From positions 1-64,000 of the forward strand of contig CAJPFN010000028.1 of the NCBI GenBank assembly GCA_905339215.1: 64,000 nt of DNA, in the 5' to 3' direction. Shown one piece after another: positions 1 through 8,015 of this stretch. Source of the DNA: Rhizobiaceae bacterium (GTDB lineage: Bacteria > Pseudomonadota > Alphaproteobacteria > Rhizobiales > Rhizobiaceae). The notes beneath the pieces are model-generated. The model was given only the letters and a program-made list of their open reading frames with translations, was not told where the DNA came from and did not search any database. The translations under genes and the position numbers were made by a program. Position 1 is the stretch's first letter. Every line of letters begins with the position of its first letter.

Positions 1-62
1 GCCGAGCGAATTCCCGACCGCAGAGGCTTCAAATTTGCCGCCGAACAAGTCGCCATGATTCT

Positions 63-1019
63 TCACACGCAGAGTAAACCGTAATGTTCTTTAATTGTTC
101 TGCGCGTTGGCCAAAATCGCAGCTTCGGGCCGATTGGGCCAAGGTCCTTTGCAAAACCGATCTGGGCGGACTCCTCAAGCTGGGCGTTCAGAAACTCATA
201 GGCTCCATCCACCTCGCGCGCATTCGACGGGATCGAGAAGCCTGTGAGATAGACCACGGACCCCTCTGAAGGTACGGCGATCTCGATCGGAATGCCGGCA
301 TTTTGCCAAAGAACGCCACGTGAATGCCACATGATGCAGATCCAGCATTCGCCCGTCTGCAACGCCTGCGCCATAGCCTCGTTGGTCGGATAAACGCGGA
401 CGCCGCTTTCCTTCAACTCGAGCAACTTCTCCTTGCCAGGCTCGTAGTCGGTGAGAGAGCCGCCAAACGCGAGCGCGGCAGACTCAATCGTTGTCTGGTA
501 CTGGATGTCGATCACGCCTACCCGACCGGCATATTCCGGCTTCCAAAGGTCGGCATAAGACGTCGGCGCAGTGGTTACCTTTTCCGGATTATAGAGGATG
601 ACGCGCGTCGTGTAATATTGCGGAACGAGATACTCGGACTTGAGGTTGTCCGGAATCTTGGCGGCCAGCGGAATCCGCGAATAGTCGATCTGCGTGATCG
701 CGTCGTTCTTGAACATCTCGAAAGATCCCGCAGCCGTGAGCGCGGCTACGTCCATCGAACCTCGCGGCAGGCGCCGCTCCGCCAAGAGTTTCACTTTTCG
801 TGGCGCTTCCGAGGCGCCATCATAGACCACGTCAAAGCCCTTCGGATTCACAAGCGGCGCGGATATGTAGTTCTGAAGGCCCGTCTGGTAATCGCCCCCC
901 CACGTACCAACGACGACAGGCTTCGATTGCGCCCAGACGATCGAGGGCATCGCTATCGTCGCAACGCTGGCACCTGCCAAAAGTGCCGTAAAGTTTCTGC
1001 GCGTTATTTTTTCAGTCAT
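63..1019 (-). CDS. ABC transporter periplasmic binding protein, PotD-like, Tat-exported
   Basis: Extracellular solute-binding protein of the spermidine/putrescine (PotD) type, which would deliver substrate to the permease and ATPase encoded just upstream. The N-terminus has a twin-arginine signal (TRRNFTALLAG, then a hydrophobic stretch ending in IVWAQ), so export by Tat is expected. I chose the ATG at 1019, which has a purine-rich stretch (GGGGAAG) about 10 bases upstream; a GTG at 1028 is possible. It is the last gene of the minus-strand operon, 36 bases after the ATPase. The C-terminus is odd: after FAKDLG the family's usual GYGP-type sequence is missing in frame, while adjacent frames read NRPEAAILAN and AEQLKNITVYS. 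The 3' end may therefore be frameshifted, and at 318 residues the protein is somewhat short. The substrate cannot be told from sequence. Confidence 0.85.
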   Translation of the reverse strand: MTEKITRRNFTALLAGASVATIAMPSIVWAQSKPVVVGTWGGDYQTGLQNYISAPLVNPKGFDVVYDGASEAPRKVKLLAERRLPRGSMDVAALTAAGSFEMFKNDAITQIDYSRIPLAAKIPDNLKSEYLVPQYYTTRVILYNPEKVTTAPTSYADLWKPEYAGRVGVIDIQYQTTIESAALAFGGSLTDYEPGKEKLLELKESGVRVYPTNEAMAQALQTGECWICIMWHSRGVLWQNAGIPIEIAVPSEGSVVYLTGFSIPSNAREVDGAYEFLNAQLEESAQIGFAKDLGPIGPKLRFWPTRRTIKEHYGLLCV

Positions 1020-1055
1020 CCTACTCACTTCCCCTTTTTATTGTGGGTGTCTCGA

Positions 1056-2114
1056 TCAGTCCGAGATAGGTTGAATTGCCGCCTTACCTATCTCGTAATT
1101 TACAGTTTGCCCGGGGCGGCACGGTTCTTCGCTGCTATCGCGCGACATATCGTTCTGCTGTCTCACGATCAGTCTTAGGTTTGGTGTTATGCGCAGGGCT
1201 ATCTCCGAGTGCGAACCCAGATAGACGACCTCTTCAACCGTCGCCGTCGGGCGTGTCGGGCCGCTGTCTCCAACAGGAGACAAAACAATCGCCTCCGGGC
1301 GCAGCACTGCGCGTCGCGTCGACTTCGGGAGGTGCCCTCCTGGAAACGCGACATCATCCGTTGCCCAGAAAAATCCGTCGCGGATACTGCCTTCCAGAAA
1401 GTTGGCCGAACCAATGAACGATGCCACGAACTGATTGGAAGGGCGCTGATAGACGTCCCGGCTGCTGCCGATCTGCTGAACCACGCCGGACTTCATGACG
1501 ACGAGCCTGTCGGCCACACTCATCGCTTCTTCCTGGTCATGTGTGACCATTACGGTTGTAATGCCCAACTTCCTTTGGAGCTCACGGATCTGCTCGCGAA
1601 CCTCGAGCCGCAGTTTCGCGTCGAGGTTTGACAACGGCTCGTCAAGCAGGAGTACCTCAGGCTTGAAAGAGAGTGCGCGAGCGATGGCCACACGTTGCTG
1701 CTGTCCGCCCGACAACTCCTTCGGCAAGCGGGATGCGAGGTGATCGAGTTGCACAAGGCGTAGAGCTTCAACTACCTGCGTGTCGATTTCCGACTTGTTC
1801 GAGCGACGCCGCCTCAGCGGAAAGGCGACGTTCTCATAGACGCTCATATGCGGGAACAGAGCATAGTTCTGGAAGACAACTCCCAAATTCCGCCGGTATG
1901 GCGGCAGCCGGGTGATGTCTTTGGAGCCAATCAGGATTTTGCCAGATTCAGCTTCGATGAAGCCGCTGATCATTTTGAGCGTCGTCGTCTTCCCACAGCC
2001 CGACGGCCCCAGCAGCACGACGAACTCACCCTCCGCGACATCGAGATCAAGGTTGTCCACGGCCGTGAAGGTGCCGTATCGCTTGACCAGGTTCTGGATC
2101 TTGAGCGTCGCCAT
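1056..2114 (-). CDS. ABC transporter ATP-binding protein, PotA-like
   Basis: ATPase subunit of a polyamine-type importer, 352 residues. The Walker A motif GPSGCGKTT is near residue 37, the signature LSGGQQQRVAIARAL near 135, and Walker B with the D-loop LLLDEPLSNLD follows. The last hundred or so residues form a TOBE regulatory domain (AVLRPEAIVLSP region). Its ATG directly abuts the stop codon of the permease gene, so the two are translationally coupled. It would sit on the cytoplasmic face of the membrane and drive uptake of the ligand bound by the downstream binding protein. Only one permease gene is visible in the operon; a PotB-type partner may lie beyond the left edge, because transcription runs off the window. 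Confidence 0.93.
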   Translation of the reverse strand: MATLKIQNLVKRYGTFTAVDNLDLDVAEGEFVVLLGPSGCGKTTTLKMISGFIEAESGKILIGSKDITRLPPYRRNLGVVFQNYALFPHMSVYENVAFPLRRRRSNKSEIDTQVVEALRLVQLDHLASRLPKELSGGQQQRVAIARALSFKPEVLLLDEPLSNLDAKLRLEVREQIRELQRKLGITTVMVTHDQEEAMSVADRLVVMKSGVVQQIGSSRDVYQRPSNQFVASFIGSANFLEGSIRDGFFWATDDVAFPGGHLPKSTRRAVLRPEAIVLSPVGDSGPTRPTATVEEVVYLGSHSEIALRITPNLRLIVRQQNDMSRDSSEEPCRPGQTVNYEIGKAAIQPISD

Positions 2115-2945
2115 TCATACAACCCGAGTAAGTGGAACAAATCTGTTTGTTATGAGCAGCGCGATGGCAACCATGGCTGTCTGAACCACGGATACGGCCG
2201 CGATGAGCGGATCGATCTTCCATTCAAGATATTGGAGTATCGCGATCTGAAGCGTCGTCTGACCCGGCGAGACAAGAAACAGCGAAACTTCAAGGTTGCT
2301 GAAACTGACGACGAAGCCGAAGAGCGCCGCGGCGACCAGACCTGGCCAGATGCCCGGTATGGTCACGAGAAGAACAGATTTCACGGGGGAGGCGCCGAGG
2401 CTTTGGGCCGCGTGCTCGATCGTGATGTCGAAGCCGCTGAGATTTGCCGTGATCAGCCTGACACACCAGGGGATGGTCAAGAGAACGTGACCCGCGATCA
2501 GACCGCTCCTGTTGCCGACCAATGGCAGGTCCGTCGCGATCTCGACGAAGATGAACGCCACGTAAAGCCCAGCACCGATGACGATGGCGGGGACCGTCAA
2601 CGGAGCCGTCAGAAAATGCATCATCAGGTCGCGGCCGGGAAAATTGCCGCGAACGATGCCAAAGGATGCAGGTATCGAAACGGCGAGTCCGATGGCCGTT
2701 GCAAGCAATGCCACTACAAAGCTGTTGACGAAGCCGTTTACGAATACCGACTGATCGGCGAGCTGTGTGTACCACGACAGAGTGTAAGCAGACGGAGGCA
2801 GCGCCAGAACCGCATTCTGGAAGAAGCTCAACCAGATGATCAGCAGCAAAGGAAGCAATATAATTCCGAATCCGACGATCACCATGGCGGCGAAAGCTAC
2901 GCTCTGAACTATGTTGCTATATCGATCCAGGCGCTCAGAATACAT
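2115..2945 (-). CDS. ABC transporter permease, PotC-like
   Basis: Integral membrane permease of 276 residues with about six hydrophobic segments, the first at residues 15-40 (FAAMVIVGFGIILLPLLLII). The conserved cytoplasmic EAA-type loop is recognisable around AAQSLGASPVKSVLLVTIP. This is the PotC/YdcV class that normally pairs with a second permease (PotB); no such gene is seen in the visible part of the operon. The gene lies 6 bases after the dipeptidase homologue and abuts the ATPase gene, so dipeptidase, permease, ATPase and binding protein look co-transcribed. The substrate is unknown. The neighbouring dipeptidase homologue suggests a peptide-like or amide compound, which is inference. 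Confidence 0.9.
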   Translation of the reverse strand: MYSERLDRYSNIVQSVAFAAMVIVGFGIILLPLLLIIWLSFFQNAVLALPPSAYTLSWYTQLADQSVFVNGFVNSFVVALLATAIGLAVSIPASFGIVRGNFPGRDLMMHFLTAPLTVPAIVIGAGLYVAFIFVEIATDLPLVGNRSGLIAGHVLLTIPWCVRLITANLSGFDITIEHAAQSLGASPVKSVLLVTIPGIWPGLVAAALFGFVVSFSNLEVSLFLVSPGQTTLQIAILQYLEWKIDPLIAAVSVVQTAMVAIALLITNRFVPLTRVV

Positions 2946-2951
2946 CGTCGT

Positions 2952-3938
2952 CTACCAGACGTCGCGCAGCAGGCGAAGCCAGTTCTGTCCGAGTACCCTT
3001 TCTATGCGACTGCTGGCCCACCGGCGCCTTTGCATCGCAGTATAGACATTCGGGAATTCGGAGATTCGCTCCAGACCTTGCGGGAACGTCAGTTCACCGA
3101 AGGTGGTGAGCCTTCTTCCGTTGCCTTGGTCATGCATGACCCATTCCTGGAACGACCAAGGCTGGCCTTGCGAAAAGTCCGTCCCGATCCCGACATGTTC
3201 CTCGCCGACGAGATTGATCATGTACTCCAGCATTTCGACGACGTCGTCCACGGTAGACACATCGCCTCGCTTCGGGAACAAGGGCGGGAAGACGGTGACC
3301 CCTACAAAGCCGCCCTTGTTGGCGATCTTCTTCAATGTGGCGTCACTCTTGTTGCGGGGGTGCGATTTGAGCGAGGTGGGGCAGCAATGCGTGTAGGCAA
3401 CGGGCTTTGAGGAAATATCGCATGCCTGATCGGCTCCGCGCTCGCCTACGTGGGAGAGGTCAATCAGAATTCCCAGCCGGTTCAACTCGCGGACGGCATC
3501 ATGTCCGAAATCGGTCAAGCCGTTGTCGGTGCTCTCGTAGCATCCAGTGCCGACCAGATTTTGGGTGTTGTAGGTAAGCTGGATGCATTTCACACCCAGA
3601 TCGTTGTATATCTCAAGAAAGTCGAGATTTCCGTCGATACCAGACGTATTCTGCCAGCTGAGTATTATGCCTACCTTCCCTTCTTTCTTGGGAAGATCAA
3701 GGTCGCTGACCGTTTTGACCTGGCGAATAATGTCACTATTCTCACGGAACATCCGCTTCCAATGCGCCACATTTTTCATCGTGTTAGGAAAATTTTCCCA
3801 TACGCTGCAGGTGCAATTCGCCAGCGTGAGTCCCGCGCTGTGCATCTCTTGAAAAATTGGTCGGTCGAAAAGGCAAATCAACAGCGAGTCGACTACTACG
3901 AGATCCTCATAAGACTTGGGGGCTTGTACATCGAGCAT
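2952..3938 (-). CDS. M19 family dipeptidase homologue, first copy
   Basis: Homologue of the membrane (renal) dipeptidase family M19, 328 residues with no signal peptide. The two central histidines of the family site are recognisable in LIDLSHVG and AYTHCCP, as are the HPRNKSD stretch and the C-terminal GIGTDF motif. The N-terminal His-x-Asp zinc pair, normally within DGHND, reads VVDSLLI here, and the position of the bridging glutamate reads SWQNTSG. The classical binuclear zinc site therefore looks incomplete and activity may differ from dipeptide hydrolysis. It is first in the operon with the Pot-type ABC genes and divergent from a MocR regulator. It is clearly paralogous to the gene at 6196-7191. 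Confidence 0.85.
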   Translation of the reverse strand: MLDVQAPKSYEDLVVVDSLLICLFDRPIFQEMHSAGLTLANCTCSVWENFPNTMKNVAHWKRMFRENSDIIRQVKTVSDLDLPKKEGKVGIILSWQNTSGIDGNLDFLEIYNDLGVKCIQLTYNTQNLVGTGCYESTDNGLTDFGHDAVRELNRLGILIDLSHVGERGADQACDISSKPVAYTHCCPTSLKSHPRNKSDATLKKIANKGGFVGVTVFPPLFPKRGDVSTVDDVVEMLEYMINLVGEEHVGIGTDFSQGQPWSFQEWVMHDQGNGRRLTTFGELTFPQGLERISEFPNVYTAMQRRRWASSRIERVLGQNWLRLLRDVW

Positions 3939-3962
3939 TGGGAGCCTTTAGAAGCACGAATA

Positions 3963-3990
3963 TGTGACACACGCTGAAAGATGTGTGACA
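3963..3990. promoter_or_regulatory. Candidate MocR operator, two direct repeats
   Basis: The 65-base gap between the divergent dipeptidase-homologue operon and the MocR gene contains TGTGACA at 3963-3969 and again at 3984-3990. The repeats are spaced 21 bases apart, about two helical turns on the same face. MocR/GntR-aminotransferase regulators commonly bind direct repeats in the divergent promoter beside their own gene, so this is the natural operator candidate. The assignment is inference from position and spacing. Confidence 0.5.
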
Positions 3991-4003
3991 TACAATTATT
4001 AGA

Positions 4004-5446
4004 GTGTCAAATCAGATGGGATGGAGAGCCGTGATATCTCGACAGAAGGGGGAAGACGCAGTTGCGGATGGTGCACTCGAGGCAATCTGCAAGGCTGTCC
4101 GCGAAGACCGGCAGCCTCAGCCGGTATACGTACGAATAGCCAACGCGCTGTCGTCCCACATCAGTGACGGCAACCTCAAGCACAGGGCGAAGCTCCCTTC
4201 ACACCGAGCTTTGGCGGAGGCGCTAGGGGTGAACGTCACCACGGTCACCAAGGCCGTGAGATTTCTGAAGGACCGAGGAGTCGTCTCTGCCAAGGCAGGC
4301 CACGGCACGATCGTGCGCGGCAAAGAACTGGACCACATGCCGCCGGTCTATGAGCGACTGCGCACCCTGCCGCGAAACGACCTGTCGGTCGTGAAGCGGC
4401 AGGGTGCAGTGTTCGGTGAGGCGGTTTCTGCAGCGATAAAGCGCGTGGTCGGCAATGCCGGAACCATTTCGTCGCTACGCGAATATCAACCCTCAGCCGG
4501 CTCTACCGACGTCAGGCAGATCGGCTCCTTGTGGCTCGCAGCCGCTGGCGTGAAGGTCGCGCCCGATCAGATCGCCATTGCGTCAGGCGCCCAACACGCG
4601 TTGTTCGTCGCATTGGCGGCGACGATGAAACCCGGTGATGTCGTCTTGGTGCCCAGTATCGCGTATCAAGGCATCAAGAGCGCCGCGCAGATGCTTGGAT
4701 TGGGCCTGATTGGGGTCGACGTGGATGACGAAGGCATCATTGTCAGCGAAATCGAACGCCACGCCCACAATCCGCGCGTCAGGTCGATTTATCTAATCCC
4801 TACGCTGGACAATCCCAGATCGGTCACATTGCCTCTGGAGCGCCGCAAGGCGATTGCCGAACTCGCCGACAGATGCTCACTGAACATCATCGAAGACGAC
4901 ATTTATCGACCGCTGTCTTTGATTGATCTGCCGAGCATGATTGAGCTGTATCCTGAGCGCACGTTTCACGTTTCGTCAGTGGGCAAGGTGCTGGCCCCGG
5001 GGCTTCGATGCGGTTTTCTCGCTTATCCGGCCGTATTCAGGGAAATCGTCATGCAAGGCCTGCGTGCGACTGTCTGGATGGCCGACCCCCTGACCGTAAG
5101 TGTCGTGCAGGATATTATCGTCGGCGGCAGCTTTCGCGACCTTGTTACCGACCTGCAGGAGCTGTTGATGAAGCGCCATAGGGTCGCCATTGAACTTGTC
5201 GGAAATTGGATCAGCAGGCACTGCAGGCCGGAAGGCAATTGTTTGTGGGTAAGCTTGCCCGCAGAGATCAAGGCGCACGAGATGACGGAGTATTTGCGTA
5301 TGGAGGGGGTGGGTGTCGTCCCTTCGAGCGTGTTTACGATCGGATCAGCCCAAAACAATGCCTTGCGATTATACAAAGGTTCTTCGACTGACGAAGCATC
5401 CTGGAAAGATGCGCTGCTCCTCATTCGAAGGGCTGTAGAGGCGTGA
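4004..5446 (+). CDS. MocR/PdxR-type transcriptional regulator (GntR HTH fused to aminotransferase)
   Basis: Regulator of 480 residues. An N-terminal GntR-type winged helix occupies roughly residues 35-105 (KLPSHRALAEALGVNVTTVTKAVRFL, then a GHGTIVRG wing). A fold-type I aminotransferase domain follows, with the likely PLP-binding lysine in HVSSVGKVLAPGLRCGF. Such proteins use PLP or a PLP adduct of an amine as signal. The start is GTG at 4004, with an alternative ATG at 4016. The gene is divergent from the dipeptidase-homologue/ABC operon and probably controls it through the direct repeats in the shared promoter region. That fits a nitrogenous, amine-containing substrate. Confidence 0.92.
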   Translation: MSNQMGWRAVISRQKGEDAVADGALEAICKAVREDRQPQPVYVRIANALSSHISDGNLKHRAKLPSHRALAEALGVNVTTVTKAVRFLKDRGVVSAKAGHGTIVRGKELDHMPPVYERLRTLPRNDLSVVKRQGAVFGEAVSAAIKRVVGNAGTISSLREYQPSAGSTDVRQIGSLWLAAAGVKVAPDQIAIASGAQHALFVALAATMKPGDVVLVPSIAYQGIKSAAQMLGLGLIGVDVDDEGIIVSEIERHAHNPRVRSIYLIPTLDNPRSVTLPLERRKAIAELADRCSLNIIEDDIYRPLSLIDLPSMIELYPERTFHVSSVGKVLAPGLRCGFLAYPAVFREIVMQGLRATVWMADPLTVSVVQDIIVGGSFRDLVTDLQELLMKRHRVAIELVGNWISRHCRPEGNCLWVSLPAEIKAHEMTEYLRMEGVGVVPSSVFTIGSAQNNALRLYKGSSTDEASWKDALLLIRRAVEA

Positions 5447-5479
5447 CGAGCACGAGTGCAGCTGCCACAGCAGTGCTTG

Positions 5480-5638
5480 CTATGGGCGGGACGTTACCGC
5501 GGCAACGAGGGCGATAGTGGCGATGTATGTTTCGGCGAGGCGATCATAGCGGGTTGCGATGCGGCGCCAGTTTTTGAGGCGCCCGAACATGCGCTCGATG
5601 ACGTTGCGACGGCGATAGGCGCTACGGTTGAAGGAATA
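5480..5638 (-). pseudogene. 3' remnant of an IS5-family transposase
   Basis: The last fifty or so codons of an IS5-type DDE transposase. YRRRNVIERMFGRLKNWRRI followed by ATRYDRLAETYIATIALVAAV matches the region around the catalytic glutamate and the C-terminus of this family. The upstream part of the transposase is absent; the reading frame before this stretch does not look like transposase. It marks an old insertion and deletion between the MocR gene and the second M19 gene, beside another gene fragment. Confidence 0.75.
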
Positions 5639-5914
5639 GGGGGTCAGAACAAGAGCAGTGCGAAATCGTACGCTAAGGTCGAACGGAACATGAACTATGT
5701 AGGATCTCGGATGCGGGGTCTCCGATCTCTGTGGATTGGCGCCGTGAAGCACCAGTTTCGGTTTCTTCGTCAGTCCGACTCGACAACGCTCCCGGCAGTA
5801 AGGCCACTCACTGGTTGCTTCGGAAAGGCACTTAAAAAAAAGAGAACCGAACGACTCTCCGCTGAGAGCAGACTTCTTCACAAGTAAAAGATCGGCTACG
5901 GCAGTCTCGCATCA

Positions 5915-6191
5915 TCAATGCAAGCGTCTGGACAAGTTCAGTCCCGAAGATCCGAACAGGTGCAATCGCTCGATCGGTGCGGTCAGCGCAAGCGGTTGTC
6001 CCCTCGCGGCAGAAAATCCGCGAGGCAGCTTGGCGAGCAGCGGCGAGGCGGTTCCGATGTCGAGATAGGGCGATCACCTGTTCCCCGAGATTTTCCAGGA
6101 CCTCGATGGTGCCGCGCACGAGCGCCGGACCATCCTTGACGAGGGAAAGGTCTTCCGGCCGGACCGCAGCAGGTCGCCACGCGGTGGCCAT
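5915..6191 (-). pseudogene. TOBE-domain tail of a MalK/UgpC-type ABC ATPase, frameshifted
   Basis: Only the C-terminal regulatory domain of a sugar/polyol-type ABC ATPase remains. The frame opening at 6191 reads VRPEDLSLVKDG and then VRGTIEVLENLGEQV, a typical TOBE start. The next part of the domain is in another frame, reading SPYLDIGTASPLLAKLPRG, then GQPLALTAPIERLHLF, and ends at a stop at 5915-5917. The ATPase core with Walker motifs is missing, so this is a truncated, frameshifted relic. It begins 5 bases after the second M19 gene and ends near the IS5 remnant, suggesting that a second ABC operon was lost here by deletion. Confidence 0.72.
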
Positions 6192-6195
6192 GACC

Positions 6196-7191
6196 TCAAA
6201 CGTCCCAGACCTCGCCGAGGAACCGAAGCCAGTTTTCGCCCATGACGGCGGCGATGCGGCTCTCCGTCCATCCGCGCTTCTGCATCGTCTGCGTCAGGCG
6301 CGGGAACTGCGAGAGCTTGTTTAAGCCCTTCGTTTCGAGCGGCACTCCCCGTGCGGCGACCACCCGCCGCGCATAGCCCTTGTCCTGGCGCAGCCTGTCC
6401 AGCGACTCCTCGGTTGCGTTCTGGCCGAAATCCGTGCCGATCCCGACATTGGCCTCGCCACACACATTGATCATGTGCTCCATCGCGTCGAGGCAGTCGT
6501 CGAGGTCCGTGTCCGCGCCCTTCGGAAGAAGGAAGGGGTAGGTGGTCATGCCGACGAAGCCGCCCCGGTCGACGATGAAGCGCAACTGGTCGTCGGTCTT
6601 GTTGCGGGGGTGGTCGTGCACGGTCTTGGACGAGACATGCGTGTAGGCGCAGGGCTTCTTGGAATGGCGGATGGCATCGTCCGCGGTCTTCAACCCGACA
6701 TGCGCCAGATCGATCAGGACGCCGACCCTGTTCATCTCGTCCACGACCTCGCGGCCGAAGCCGGTGAGACCGCTGTCGTTCTCCTCCCAGCAGCCGGCCC
6801 CGACGAGGTTCTGTGTGTTGTACGTCAGCTGCATGACGCCGACGCCCATGTCCTTGTAGAGCTCGATGAAATCCAGCCGGTCCTCGAAGCCTGCCGTGTT
6901 CTGCCAGCCGAGGATGATGCCGACCCGGTTCTCCTCCTTCGCCTTGCGGATGTCGTCCGCGGTGCGAACCGGCCGGATGAGGTCCTCATGCTCTCGGAAC
7001 CAGCGGCGCCAGCGGGCGATGAAGATCATCGTGTCGCGGTTATTCTCCCAGACCGAGCACGTGCAATTGGCGGCCGTGATGCCGCCGCGCTGCATGTCCT
7101 CGAAGACTTCCCGGCTCCAGTTAGAGATAATCAGGCCGTCGATGACGACCAGGGATGAGTGCAGATCTTCGTTCACGCTAGGTCCTTTCAA
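6196..7191 (-). CDS. M19 family dipeptidase homologue, second copy
   Basis: 331-residue paralogue of the gene at 2952-3938. Both share the blocks ANCTCSVWENN/F, TYNTQNLVG.GC, LIDLAHVG or LIDLSHVG, HPRNK.D and GIGTDF. As in the first copy, the N-terminal zinc-binding His-x-Asp is absent (VVIDGLII) and the bridging-glutamate position reads GWQNTAG. The pair therefore represents a distinct M19 subfamily with an altered metal site. It is 25 bases downstream of the deacetylase gene and is the last intact gene of the Dpp-type catabolic cluster. It probably acts in the cytoplasm on an imported amide or peptide-like compound, but the actual reaction is not known. Confidence 0.85.
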   Translation of the reverse strand: MKGPSVNEDLHSSLVVIDGLIISNWSREVFEDMQRGGITAANCTCSVWENNRDTMIFIARWRRWFREHEDLIRPVRTADDIRKAKEENRVGIILGWQNTAGFEDRLDFIELYKDMGVGVMQLTYNTQNLVGAGCWEENDSGLTGFGREVVDEMNRVGVLIDLAHVGLKTADDAIRHSKKPCAYTHVSSKTVHDHPRNKTDDQLRFIVDRGGFVGMTTYPFLLPKGADTDLDDCLDAMEHMINVCGEANVGIGTDFGQNATEESLDRLRQDKGYARRVVAARGVPLETKGLNKLSQFPRLTQTMQKRGWTESRIAAVMGENWLRFLGEVWDV

Positions 7192-7216
7192 GGCGGGTGA
7201 CGTCCGGTCGCCGACG

Positions 7217-8005
7217 CTATTCGACAGTCGCGGCGGCCTCGCTGGCCGTCATGAAGCGGACGCCGTCATGGCCCTTCACGAAGCCGAGATGGGCGTCGAG
7301 CATCTTCAGGCGGCCGGGGTGGCCGATGAGCTGGGGGTGCAGGCACAGGTGATAGTAGGCGCCCGGCCGCTCGTAGAGCCCGGAGAACTCTTCCTCCCAG
7401 ACCTCGCGCGCGACGCTGGCCGGGCGCACCACGCGTCCGACCTGGCCGCCATAGAAGAAATACGGATTGTCGGTCAGGTGCCACTGGACCGGCAGTTCCA
7501 CGAGGGGCAGGGGCTTGCCGTCGCGCTCATGCCGGTAGGGCCTCAGCCGGTCGTGGAAATTCGCCGACACCGTGATGCCGTGCTTCAACAACAGGTCGAG
7601 CGTGCGGTCCGACCACTCCCAGGACGGCGAGCGCCAGATGGTGGGACGCTTGCCGGTCACCGCTTCCAGGCTGTCCAGGCCCCTGACCAGCTCGTCCTCC
7701 TCCTGACGCGCGTCCAGATCCGGGATCGGGCGATGGCCATGGCCGTGGCTGGCGATCTCGTGCCCCGCGTCCACGATGGCGCGCACGGCATCGGGATAGC
7801 GGTCGGCGGTCGCGCCCGGCACGAAGAACGTGGAGGAAACCCCGTGCGCGGCCAACACCGCCAGGATCGGCGAGAGGGCCTCCCGTATCTCGAAGGCGCC
7901 GTGCGAGAGAAGCACCGGCCTTGCAGCGTTGTCGGGGTTGCGCCCGGTCCAGAGCGTCTCGGCATCCAGGTCGAAGGCGATGACGGTGGGGAAAATCGGT
8001 TTCAT
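7217..8005 (-). CDS. Polysaccharide deacetylase family protein (NodB/CE4 fold)
   Basis: 262-residue NodB-homology protein of the peptidoglycan-deacetylase/allantoinase-like group. The CE4 motifs are visible: AFDLDAE with the base and metal aspartates, SHGHGHRP with the H-x3-H metal ligands, RSPSWEWSDRT, and the C-terminal LCLHPQLIGHPGRL. No signal peptide is present, so it is probably cytoplasmic and may hydrolyse an amide or acyl group on a small molecule rather than a cell-wall polymer. The ATG at 8005 is used; the frame extends upstream only into the lyase gene. It lies 10 bases after the lyase gene and 25 before the M19 gene. Its metabolic role is inferred from neighbours only. Confidence 0.85.
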   Translation of the reverse strand: MKPIFPTVIAFDLDAETLWTGRNPDNAARPVLLSHGAFEIREALSPILAVLAAHGVSSTFFVPGATADRYPDAVRAIVDAGHEIASHGHGHRPIPDLDARQEEDELVRGLDSLEAVTGKRPTIWRSPSWEWSDRTLDLLLKHGITVSANFHDRLRPYRHERDGKPLPLVELPVQWHLTDNPYFFYGGQVGRVVRPASVAREVWEEEFSGLYERPGAYYHLCLHPQLIGHPGRLKMLDAHLGFVKGHDGVRFMTASEAAATVE

Positions 8006-8015
8006 GGTGCGCTCC

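Noticed and set aside
1848-3410. 520-residue plus-strand open frame
   Set aside because: It is antisense to the ABC ATPase, permease and dipeptidase-homologue genes, is extremely rich in charged residues, and shows no family pattern.
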